Source: Methylobacter sp. (lineage in GTDB: Bacteria > Pseudomonadota > Gammaproteobacteria > Methylococcales > Methylomonadaceae). Taken from it: DNA of 64,000 nucleotides. Every line of letters begins with the position of its first letter. The stretch's first letter is position 1. The notes under the pieces were generated by a model. That model did no database searches and had not been told where the DNA came from. It saw only the letters and a list, made by a program, of their open reading frames with translations. The position numbers and the translations under genes were made by a program. Below, one piece after another: positions 30,499 through 39,651 of this stretch. The stretch is from positions 31,052-95,051 of the forward strand of contig JAUXTH010000144.1 in assembly GCA_030679035.1 (NCBI GenBank), read 5' to 3'.

Positions 30499-33030
30499 AT
30501 GCTTGGCAAAAAAGTGCTTAACAATGTGTATTGGCACAGCAGTTTAACCATTGCCCAAGCTGACGATGTGCAACAACAGATCGCCGCAGCAGAGACCTTG
30601 GCCAATTTGCAGGCAGGTACCGATTACAATGTTGTGAAATATGACGGTAAAAGTCAGGCACTGTCTTTATTGTGGTATCCAGGATTTTTTATTGATGCTT
30701 TTCCTGCCCTGGAAAAAAGTTATCGCATTGACCTGGACGCCCAACGTGTCGAAAAACGCAGCTATCAAGCCTCATTCAATCCTCCCATTCTGCACCGCAA
30801 AGAATTATTCCTTAGCCAAGACGATCCACACATCGCCCAGTTTAAAGAGCTGACAGCAACCGCCGAACAATTAGGCTTATTTGAAAATCCCATTCGTATC
30901 GGCTTTAAACAAGCTTGGGAAAATCTGATTGCCGAAAAAGGCTTTCAATTAGTTGACCATCAATTTGTACCGTTGGGTAATTTGGAAACCAATGATGATG
31001 ATCCGCTGGATTCCGAATCGTCAGCTGGCACGGCTATATCCAGACATTTAACCGCCCTGTCACGCAGTAATTTGTCGGCACCTATGCAATGTTTGGCGCG
31101 ACATGGTTTTTTAGACGGAGCCTTATCGGTCTTTGACTACGGTTGCGGTAAAGGTGACGATATTCGCAACTTAACCGTCAACTCCATTACCGTTTCAGGT
31201 TGGGACCCACACTATGCAGCCGATCAGCCCAAACAATCGGCAGATATTGTTAACTTGGGCTTTGTTATCAATGTCATCGAAAGTTATCAAGAGCGCCTTG
31301 AAGCCTTACGCGGCGCTTATCATTTAACTCAACAAGTCTTGGTGGTATCAGCGATGCTGCTTAATCAAAACGCGTTTAAAGGCCAAACGTTTAATGATGG
31401 TGTCATCACCCAGCGCAATACCTTCCAGAAATATTTTACCCAAACCGAATTAAAAGAATTTCTAAGCGATACATTAGACACGGAGGCGATTCCGGTTGCC
31501 CCAGGCATCTTCTTTATTTTTAAAGACACGGATGCCGAACAACGCTTTTTGCTCAATCGACAACGCAGTCACCGCAATGTATTACGCCTGTCGCAACGTT
31601 CCTCAAATCCTACCGTACCCAAGCTGTCGCGTAACGAGAAAAAATATCTTAGCTTCAAGCATCTGCTTGATCCGCTCTGGCAACAAACCCTGGAGCTGGG
31701 TCGCTTGCCGGAAAAAACTGAACTCAATAACCTGATAGAACTGACGGAAAGTTTTGGCTCTATCAGTAAAGCCCTGCACTTTATGCTGGCCCAGTTTGAT
31801 GAAGACCTTTTAGAGCAAGCACGACAAAACCGCATTGACGATTTGTTAACCTATTTTGCCTTACAGACTTTTTCTAAACGCAGGGCTTACAAACACCTGG
31901 AAACGGCGCTACAAAAAGACATCAAAGCTTTTTTTGGCGATTATAAAAATGCAATGGCAACCGCCCAAGCGGTGTTATTTCAAATCGGCAAAGCCGAGCT
32001 GATCGCAACGGCCTGTCTGCAAGCTAGTGAACAAGGCTTGGGCTATCTTGATGATGAGCAGGCTTTATATTTACATAGCCATGTCGTAGCACAGTTGCCC
32101 ACCGTGTTGCGCATTTATATTGGTTGCGCAACTGTTCTCTATGGCGATATAGAGCAAACCGATTTAATCAAAATCCACAGCCAGTCCGGCAAGCTCAGTT
32201 TAATGCGTTACGACGACTTTCAACAGCTGCCGTTACCGCGCTTACTGGAACGGGTTAAGGTCAACCTGCGTCAACAAAGCTTTGATCTGTATCAATATGG
32301 CGAAGAATTTGAGCCTACCTATTTGTATGTAAAATCGCGTTATATCAATGAAGAATTTCCCAACTATGCCGAACAACTCAGCTTTGATGAACACCTGCAA
32401 GCCTTGAATTTGTTCGACTTGAGCGGCTATGGTCCCAGGCCTGATGCTTTTCGCGACACACTGGCCAAAGCACGTTGGGCGATTGATGGTTTTAACTTGC
32501 TACGCAGCCAAACCATTCCTGCACTTGATGCGCCGTGTGGCCAAAACCTGACCTATCGACAACTGATCGAATGCGGCGAAACCCAACAGCGCCTCGGCCT
32601 GGCGAATTGTCCAAAACAGCCGGACAGTTATACCGCACTGTATGATTTAGCCTCGCACATTCTCGATCCGGTGATTGATTATTTCGGCATGATTAGTCTA
32701 ACTTATGGCTTTTGCTCACATGAGTTGGGCAAACTCATTAACAAGCGAGTCGCGCCTAAACTGGATCAACATGCCGCCCATGAACTCAACACCAAAAAGA
32801 ATCTGATCTGTCCACGCTTGGGTGCAGCAATTGATTTTATCGTCGACGATGAAAACATGCGAGAAGTCGCCGACTGGGTTGAAGAAAATACGCCATTTGA
32901 TCGGCTGTATTTTTATGGCGATGATCGTCCGATTCATGTCAGTTATGGCCCCGAACAGAAAGGCGAGTATATAGATTTGGTAATAACTGAAGCGGGACGG
33001 CAAGTTCCGAGAAAACGGAAACCTATCTAA
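30499..33030 (+). CDS. DNA phosphorothioation-associated putative methyltransferase
   Basis: SAM-binding VFDYGCGKGDDIRNLTVNSITVSGWDPHYA; 9 bp after the desulfurase; recognised as the dnd-associated methyltransferase type. Confidence 0.8.
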   Translation: MLGKKVLNNVYWHSSLTIAQADDVQQQIAAAETLANLQAGTDYNVVKYDGKSQALSLLWYPGFFIDAFPALEKSYRIDLDAQRVEKRSYQASFNPPILHRKELFLSQDDPHIAQFKELTATAEQLGLFENPIRIGFKQAWENLIAEKGFQLVDHQFVPLGNLETNDDDPLDSESSAGTAISRHLTALSRSNLSAPMQCLARHGFLDGALSVFDYGCGKGDDIRNLTVNSITVSGWDPHYAADQPKQSADIVNLGFVINVIESYQERLEALRGAYHLTQQVLVVSAMLLNQNAFKGQTFNDGVITQRNTFQKYFTQTELKEFLSDTLDTEAIPVAPGIFFIFKDTDAEQRFLLNRQRSHRNVLRLSQRSSNPTVPKLSRNEKKYLSFKHLLDPLWQQTLELGRLPEKTELNNLIELTESFGSISKALHFMLAQFDEDLLEQARQNRIDDLLTYFALQTFSKRRAYKHLETALQKDIKAFFGDYKNAMATAQAVLFQIGKAELIATACLQASEQGLGYLDDEQALYLHSHVVAQLPTVLRIYIGCATVLYGDIEQTDLIKIHSQSGKLSLMRYDDFQQLPLPRLLERVKVNLRQQSFDLYQYGEEFEPTYLYVKSRYINEEFPNYAEQLSFDEHLQALNLFDLSGYGPRPDAFRDTLAKARWAIDGFNLLRSQTIPALDAPCGQNLTYRQLIECGETQQRLGLANCPKQPDSYTALYDLASHILDPVIDYFGMISLTYGFCSHELGKLINKRVAPKLDQHAAHELNTKKNLICPRLGAAIDFIVDDENMREVADWVEENTPFDRLYFYGDDRPIHVSYGPEQKGEYIDLVITEAGRQVPRKRKPI

Positions 33031-33055
33031 ATAACTAAAGCGACATCGTTTTTGT

Positions 33056-33456
33056 TTAGGATAAGTTATCTACCACTAATTTAAAACCTACAACACGATC
33101 AAAAGGTTTGGTATTACCTGTTGCTAAGTTTATGTTATTTCCTAATGCGGTCGCCGCTATCAATAAATCTTCAGATTCAATTAACAAACCTTTCTTTTTT
33201 AAATCCTGATAAATATTAGCCGAGTGTTCTGCGCAATTACTATAAAAATTCAGCACTGTCATGTTGCTAAACATGACATTCCAATAAGCATCTTCATCCT
33301 GATTATCACCATATTATAATTCATGAATGGTATTACTGGATACAGAAAATTGATACTATTTTGTCGTCAAGCAGTACAAAAATGTTTTGTCTTTATCTGC
33401 TTTCTTTGCTCGCTAGTGTGTAATCATTACATTCGTATCGAGTCCGATTATCTCCG
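33056..33456 (-). pseudogene. Decayed PIN-domain (VapC-like) toxin with three in-frame stops and a lost start codon
   Basis: One frame from 33454 to 33056 reads EIIGLDTNVMITH*RAKKADKDKTFLYCLTTK*YQFSVSSNTIHEL*YGDNQDEDAYWNVMFSNMTVLNFYSNCAEHSANIYQDLKKKGLLIESEDLLIAATALGNNINLATGNTKPFDRVVGFKLVVDNLS. Confidence 0.8.
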
Positions 33457-33765
33457 TAGGCGAAAATACCTTATTTTGTCTTCAATAGCTGTACATTCAT
33501 CATCTGACATTTCAGGACTATCAAGTAAAAACTTTTGAAATGTAGAGTATGATCCGCGATCATCAGTTTAAAAAACTGCTCAACGTTAATTTTAACACCA
33601 TTCCTTTCTAAAAATGCACATCAATCTGCTTGAACAATTCCTACGGATTTAATTCCAGTAACTGTGAACGCACGCGCGTCCTTAAGTCCATTACAGGATT
33701 AAATACATATTATTTATAATCGGCATGGTCAAGATTAATTAATAATAAGTTTGATGAGGAATGAT

Positions 33766-34203
33766 CTAGAATTTTCTTATTTTAGTCAAAGATTCTACTT
33801 CACTCAATATAGCCCAAAGCGGCCTGTCCTCCGGATCATTTAGTACTTGAATTAAATGTGGCATTCCAGCATTGGCTAATTCTAAACAGTAATTAAATAC
33901 TTCCCTATGTTCAGATATTATTTCAAATCTTTCTGTTATACCAAGAACAGCTAATTGCATAAGACTTATTCGTTTGGCGTCAAGAATATGAGCTGCTGTT
34001 GCATTATATGTATCCAGATCTTTAACTGGATCTAATTTTTTATTAACTGCAATTAAAAATGCCATAAACCAAAAATCAACCTGTCTCTCAAAGGGTGCAG
34101 ATTCGGGAGTTTCTTTGTTACCTGTTCTACAGTATTTCTTTACAGATTCTTGATATTTTTTTGGTAGGTGTATTTCAAATGATGCAAATGGATTAGCGGA
34201 CAT
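33766..34203 (-). CDS. 145-aa conserved-looking protein in the PT-linked operon
   Basis: ORF 2 bp from the upstream ATPase gene; no motif recognised. Confidence 0.55.
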   Translation of the reverse strand: MSANPFASFEIHLPKKYQESVKKYCRTGNKETPESAPFERQVDFWFMAFLIAVNKKLDPVKDLDTYNATAAHILDAKRISLMQLAVLGITERFEIISEHREVFNYCLELANAGMPHLIQVLNDPEDRPLWAILSEVESLTKIRKF

Positions 34204-34205
34204 GA

Positions 34206-36356
34206 TTAGCCTCGAATTTCTTCAATATTTTTTCTTTCACAAATTACACAGGATTGACGATGATTGCACGAACAGCGAATAATTCTTGCGTCGTCAATAG
34301 TTGGCTTATTAATTAACATACGTGGATAGTGTGCTGGATTCGAAAGGGTATATACCATTCCTGCCTTAACATCTAAGATAGATTCAACACCTTGAATTTC
34401 GTCATGCGTTAAAAAAAGAATTACTTGCGTTCCTTCTTCAAGAGTTTTCTTAAGTACTGATTGTTTAACATAGCCTGACATCATACCTAATGGGGTATCA
34501 ATTACATTTGGTGCTTTAACTTCACTTACTTTTGTTAAAGCTAAGATAAACGCCAAAGTAATTGCTCTTCTTGATGCACCATTCAAATCTTGATCAGGAT
34601 TGAGTTTATGTCCATGTGGCCCATAAACCAAAATATCAAAATCTTCGGTAAGTTCAGCTTTAGTAATCATAGTTAGATTATTAGCATCTGGATCAGAACC
34701 AATCATATCCAGAAATATTCTATTCATTTCATGACTTACATTTCTAACTTCATCTTTTCTTAGCCGATCAAATACCTGCTCAAAAACAGTTTTAGTGAGC
34801 CGAGATAACTTTAATTTATCGGTTGAATCATCTTTTTTGTCTAATTTACCTTCAACGGAATCACGTTCTTTTTTATAATCTGACTGCCTTTCTTTCCCAT
34901 CTTTAATTTGTTCCAACAACTGACCAACTTTAACACGAGCATCATTTAATTTTTTTATTAATGATGATTCACTTACGCGTAATTGTACAATTTGATCGTC
35001 TTTGATTAAATCAATTTCAGCATTTTTTATATCTAATTCGACTTTAAAATTTCTTGCATCAGTACTCCTATTCTCATAATCATTGAAGAATGAATCATAT
35101 TTTTTCATCCATACATCTGTTACTGAAGCATCAAAACTACTTGCTTTCTCACTATAAAATAAGCTGCTTGCAGCTTCTTGAAGTTCATCTGCACTGCGAC
35201 TACTTTCAATTTTCTGCTTAATTGACTGCTGCCTTTTAAGTCCTTCTGGAGATTCTTCAGTTAGTACTGCACCACAAAAGCAAGATGTTCGCGTTAAAAG
35301 CTCTTCAAGTATTGGAATGTTAACTTTAGGTAATTCTTTCTTTTTATGTAGCCTATCAAGAATTTCATATCCTTTATTTGCTGACGTAGCGATCATTGAA
35401 GCAGCAAGATCACCGTCTCTCAGCAATGAAGATAATTGTTGCAATGCTTTATCTGCTGCCTCGTTATTTCGATTAATGTGTGTTTCACAAATCTTAATAT
35501 CACTTACTAGCTTTGATTTATCACCTAGCTTTAAAATATTTTCAATTTTTTTCTTTGTTTGAATTAATGTAATTTCGCCATTTTGTATTTCACTTTCAAA
35601 ACCAATAAGTTTATCTTCCCATTCGGCGATATCTTCATCATAACCCTCGATTTTGTCATTTAGACTTTCTAGTTTATCACTATAATTTGTATTATCTATA
35701 CGAGCTGAAAATCTCTTAGCGGCTAAATCTAAGTGTTTAATGGTTGTTTCTAATACTTGCAAGCCTAACAACGCTTCTACTGCATCTCTTACGCGCTTCC
35801 TTTTTACTCCCTGAGTAGCAGCGGATTCAATAAATGACATCGCGCTATCACCATCAGTAAAATAAACATCTTTTAGTGCTACAGGAATGCTGTTTTCAAT
35901 GATTGATCTGACATTTGAGTCAAGTACCCTCTCTGATCCTTGTTTAGTTATTTCGTTTAACGTTAAAATTTCTGATTCTCGCTTTACATACTCATCAGAA
36001 GATGGATATTCAATACAGCTTCGTATAAGGCGGTAGTGAACTGTCTTTATTTCTTGCTTACCTTTTCCTATAGAAACTATTTGATCAGTTTCAAAGTCAA
36101 TTTCAACAGAAATCTCTACTTTTCGCTCTCCTCTTGATACTGCGTCAGATGGGTAAAGAGGGTATTTTTTACCCTTATTTGGAAGTGCTTTATCCGAACC
36201 ATAAAATCCCCAAATCAAAGCGGTTTCAGAAGTGGTTTTCCCAGATTCATTTGCTGCTCTGATAACGGTAAGAGGTTTATTAGTATCCGTTGAGAAATCA
36301 AGGGATAAGTCTTTTAAAAGACGAAAATTTTTAAACCGTGCGCTAATTAATTTCAT
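34206..36356 (-). CDS. DndD-like SMC/Rad50-type ATPase
   Basis: KLISARFKNFRLLKDLSLDF...VIRAANESGKTTSETALIWGFYG Walker A; coiled coils; LNGASRRAITLAFILAL signature; NVIDTPLGMMSG; Cys-rich C-terminus IIRCSCNHRQSCVICERK. Confidence 0.85.
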   Translation of the reverse strand: MKLISARFKNFRLLKDLSLDFSTDTNKPLTVIRAANESGKTTSETALIWGFYGSDKALPNKGKKYPLYPSDAVSRGERKVEISVEIDFETDQIVSIGKGKQEIKTVHYRLIRSCIEYPSSDEYVKRESEILTLNEITKQGSERVLDSNVRSIIENSIPVALKDVYFTDGDSAMSFIESAATQGVKRKRVRDAVEALLGLQVLETTIKHLDLAAKRFSARIDNTNYSDKLESLNDKIEGYDEDIAEWEDKLIGFESEIQNGEITLIQTKKKIENILKLGDKSKLVSDIKICETHINRNNEAADKALQQLSSLLRDGDLAASMIATSANKGYEILDRLHKKKELPKVNIPILEELLTRTSCFCGAVLTEESPEGLKRQQSIKQKIESSRSADELQEAASSLFYSEKASSFDASVTDVWMKKYDSFFNDYENRSTDARNFKVELDIKNAEIDLIKDDQIVQLRVSESSLIKKLNDARVKVGQLLEQIKDGKERQSDYKKERDSVEGKLDKKDDSTDKLKLSRLTKTVFEQVFDRLRKDEVRNVSHEMNRIFLDMIGSDPDANNLTMITKAELTEDFDILVYGPHGHKLNPDQDLNGASRRAITLAFILALTKVSEVKAPNVIDTPLGMMSGYVKQSVLKKTLEEGTQVILFLTHDEIQGVESILDVKAGMVYTLSNPAHYPRMLINKPTIDDARIIRCSCNHRQSCVICERKNIEEIRG

Positions 36357-36577
36357 TCATTTACCTCATTACCTGAAATATCAGAAGAAGCCAAACTAAT
36401 TTCAGTCATGATTTCATCGACCATTTTTTGTGAACTGATAGCATCGATACTAGATTCTAATGTATATAACTTATTACTTAGTTTAGACAGTCTCTCTTTT
36501 TGAGAGTTTGACAAGACAGAAATTTTATTTACTTCCTGGTCAATTAAATCTGCCATTTTTTTATAATTAATACTCAT
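36353..36577 (-). CDS. Small 74-aa coiled-coil-like protein
   Basis: ORF overlaps the ATPase gene by 4 bp (ATGA) and lies 2 bp from the helicase gene. Confidence 0.6.
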   Translation of the reverse strand: MSINYKKMADLIDQEVNKISVLSNSQKERLSKLSNKLYTLESSIDAISSQKMVDEIMTEISLASSDISGNEVNE

Positions 36578-36579
36578 CG

Positions 36580-38688
36580 TTACTCCATTAATTCCAATAG
36601 TTGTTCAACAATATCCGCAGTACCGCCCTTTTCTAAACCATTTTGACTGAGTGAATCAAAAAACTGCACTCGACTGAGTTCGCCTATAATTAAGCTTTTA
36701 AGATCAGAATCAATAACATCATTATGATGCGCAGGTATAACTACAAAATCATGTATAACGGCTTTAACTTTATTTGTTTTAGATGATTGTCGTAAAACAC
36801 GCCCCAAACGCTGGACCCATTGACGTCTAACTGTATTACTTGCGAGTAAAAATGCAGTTTCAGTTTGAGGAATATTAAATCCTTCATCTAATACTCGTTT
36901 AGAAGTTAAAACTTGTAATTCATCGGAATCAAACTCCTTAATAATATTTTTCAACTGTTTTTTATTTGCCGTTTCTTCAGCAGTAATTTGATGAAAACTT
37001 ATATGTCTATTAATTAAAAGTGCATTTACCGCATTAATTTGTTCAGGGTATTTGTCAGTACAAAAAATTAAAGTTCTTTTAACGGCATCTTTATTTTGTG
37101 GTAGTGCTGCAGCTAAAGCAGCTATTTTACCTCCGGCACTTTCAACTATTCTCCGCCGCTTTAAACAAAGAAGTTTCCATCGCTCCTTTTCATTTGTGCC
37201 GTCAGGTAATTCAAACGCATAACTTAATCGTCGTATTTCATAAGTTAATTCAGCCCATTCATTTTCTTCATTCTCATCAAGAGTCACTGAATGGACATGA
37301 TAATCAAAGGGGACTAAACAGACACCAATCGCATCTTTTAAGCCAAATTCATAAACGACAGGACCAAAATAATCTAATAAAAATTGTGTTCCTATTTCAT
37401 CAAATTGACGTATAAAGGTTGCAGAAAGTCCTAAGCGATATTTAAATATATCAGGTGCTGCATTCTGAAAACCGATGCTACCAAGGTTATGAACTTCATC
37501 TCCAATCAGCATTAACGCAGTACTCTTTTCAGCTTTTTCTAATAGACCAATAAATCGATTTGACTTTAACCCATCATGCGTAGCAATAAGTACTTCACAC
37601 TTGGCATTACCTAATCGTAAGCGTCTGACACAAGTGTTAACCTGCTGACCTAGTTGATTAGATGGCAGACTTTGAGAATTTACTGGATCAACACAAAATT
37701 TTCTAACATCATCAGACCACTGATCTAATAATGCTACTGTGGGAACCGCTATAATAATTAGTAGAGACTTTTCTTGATTAGCAACAATTGACGCCGCTAC
37801 TAAAGATGTTAATGTCTTCCCACCCCCAGTAGCAATTGATAAAATTCCGCGCCCATCATTAGCAAGCCAAGAATCTATGGCCTTTCCTTGGTGAGCAAAG
37901 TTCCCCGACGTGTAGTTAAGCCAATGAGGAATAATTAATTTTTGCTGCGAATAACTTGATAAATTTTCACTTTCTACAATACCGACTAATTGATTCATAA
38001 GAAGTGAATTTATGTCATCGGTATTATCTAATTGTTCGTATACAGTTAATAAGAAATCGATTGTCGACTTATTAAGCGAAATAGTTTCTAATCCTTTATA
38101 ATGACCGTCCCAAATTGTTTGAAAAGTACTTTTTATTTTATCAACAACGTTTTCTGATGAAGTATTTTCCCATGATTTATTAACTGCAATTTGTTCAAAA
38201 TTTCTTGAAATTCCGGATTGAGTTGCATTTACTGAGCCATGAATTGCTATAGTGCCAAGTGATGTTTCAAATAACCAGCATTTAGTATGAAACAAACCTT
38301 GATTTTGTATGGCTATTTTAAGTGTAAGTTTTTTTGTAGCTATTAAATAACTAAGGGCTTCCACTGTTTTGTATTTAAATGAATCTTCCGTTAATTCGAA
38401 GTCAGGAAATAAAATAGGAATAAAATTAGCATCGATATCTATTGCCTTTTTAATTGCTGCCAAATCTTGTTCTGAAAAATTTGGACTGACAATAAATTGA
38501 ATTTCTTCATTGACATTTGCATTCATGAAGTATATTAAAGACTGTGCCAATTCACTGAGAACGCTACTTGAGAAATAACCAGACATGCAGCGTATAGAAT
38601 TAGAACTTCGAGCAATTGGCATAAATAACTCTTTATCTAAATCATGCTCAGCTGAAAAATATATATTCTTTAATTCATTTAAATTCAT
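36580..38688 (-). CDS. PLD-like nuclease domain + superfamily 2 DEAD/DEAH helicase
   Basis: HTKCWLFETSLGTIAIHGSVNATQSG (HKD-like), GILSIATGGGKTLTSLVAA Walker A, LIGDEVHNLGS, RQWVQRLGRVLRQS motif VI. Confidence 0.9.
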   Translation of the reverse strand: MNLNELKNIYFSAEHDLDKELFMPIARSSNSIRCMSGYFSSSVLSELAQSLIYFMNANVNEEIQFIVSPNFSEQDLAAIKKAIDIDANFIPILFPDFELTEDSFKYKTVEALSYLIATKKLTLKIAIQNQGLFHTKCWLFETSLGTIAIHGSVNATQSGISRNFEQIAVNKSWENTSSENVVDKIKSTFQTIWDGHYKGLETISLNKSTIDFLLTVYEQLDNTDDINSLLMNQLVGIVESENLSSYSQQKLIIPHWLNYTSGNFAHQGKAIDSWLANDGRGILSIATGGGKTLTSLVAASIVANQEKSLLIIIAVPTVALLDQWSDDVRKFCVDPVNSQSLPSNQLGQQVNTCVRRLRLGNAKCEVLIATHDGLKSNRFIGLLEKAEKSTALMLIGDEVHNLGSIGFQNAAPDIFKYRLGLSATFIRQFDEIGTQFLLDYFGPVVYEFGLKDAIGVCLVPFDYHVHSVTLDENEENEWAELTYEIRRLSYAFELPDGTNEKERWKLLCLKRRRIVESAGGKIAALAAALPQNKDAVKRTLIFCTDKYPEQINAVNALLINRHISFHQITAEETANKKQLKNIIKEFDSDELQVLTSKRVLDEGFNIPQTETAFLLASNTVRRQWVQRLGRVLRQSSKTNKVKAVIHDFVVIPAHHNDVIDSDLKSLIIGELSRVQFFDSLSQNGLEKGGTADIVEQLLELME

Positions 38689-38787
38689 GCTTATTACAAT
38701 ATAAAAAATACATCATCATAGTTCGTTTCAATAATTAAAAAATTTAATACAATTATCGAAATTTTGTCATTTTTTATTTAATTAATT

Positions 38788-39651
38788 TTATAAATATATT
38801 GCATTTTCTATTTGTTTTGAAAACTCTAAACCATCTTTTGGGCGTATTTTTCTATCATAATGAAGTGCTTTGAATATCGGTTCAAATAAGTGTTCAGGCC
38901 CATGCCAATCATTTCTTGTTAATACACCCGTTGGATGGGTTTTATTAACAATAAACCAAAAAACTGCTGCTAATTGAAAAACATCCGATGATTTATCTAT
39001 TGCATCACTTTTACCAACACTACGATTATTTGCTTCTGGTGACATCCAAAATCTAGGGCCTACTGTTTCATATGTTTTAGTAAGTTGTTCGGTATCATCA
39101 TCTAAGAAAGTACATAAACCAAAATCACTTAACAACCATCGTTCACCTAAAATTAGAATATTATTAGGTTTAATATCACGATGAATAGCATATTGATGTA
39201 AATTAGCTAATGCCTTTGTTAGTCCATAAAACTGAGCAGAAAAAACCTCATTTCCTAGGTTATTATTTTTAATGTGATTATAAAGACTATCTTCTGCTAA
39301 TTCCATAATAACAAAAGGAATATTTACTGATGTTTTGTTCTTGTCTTTAATAGAATCTGCTTCAATTTCTCCATGATCTATATAGGTAATTGAATGTTCA
39401 TGCTGTAATGTCTCCAGGAGTTTTTGTTCCCGTAAAAAGCGTTTTAATCTATTACCTCTATTATCTAATTGAAATTTAATAGCATATTCATCGCCAGTAA
39501 TGCTATTAAGGCATTTATGTACAACACCATTGCCACCTGCGTTAATTCTATCGGTTATTTCATATTGATGGCCTGAGTTAGCCTCTAATGTATCACTAAC
39601 TGAACAATAATATTTACCTAATTCTTGTCCAAGAAATAAATCAATATTCAT
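38788..39651 (-). CDS. Serine/threonine protein kinase
   Basis: RINAGGNGVVHKCLNSITGDEYAIKFQ; AIHRDIKPNNILIL; LLSDFGLCTFL; GPRFWMSPEA. Confidence 0.93.
   Translation of the reverse strand: MNIDLFLGQELGKYYCSVSDTLEANSGHQYEITDRINAGGNGVVHKCLNSITGDEYAIKFQLDNRGNRLKRFLREQKLLETLQHEHSITYIDHGEIEADSIKDKNKTSVNIPFVIMELAEDSLYNHIKNNNLGNEVFSAQFYGLTKALANLHQYAIHRDIKPNNILILGERWLLSDFGLCTFLDDDTEQLTKTYETVGPRFWMSPEANNRSVGKSDAIDKSSDVFQLAAVFWFIVNKTHPTGVLTRNDWHGPEHLFEPIFKALHYDRKIRPKDGLEFSKQIENAIYL

Noticed and set aside
33056-33456. Stop-codon readthrough or recoding in the VapC-like frame
   Set aside because: Both TAG and TAA occur and the start codon is also missing, while neighbouring genes use these stops normally; pseudogene is simpler.
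33323-33538. Plus-strand ORF of 71 aa
   Set aside because: Overlaps the decayed toxin frame on the opposite strand and has no recognisable features.
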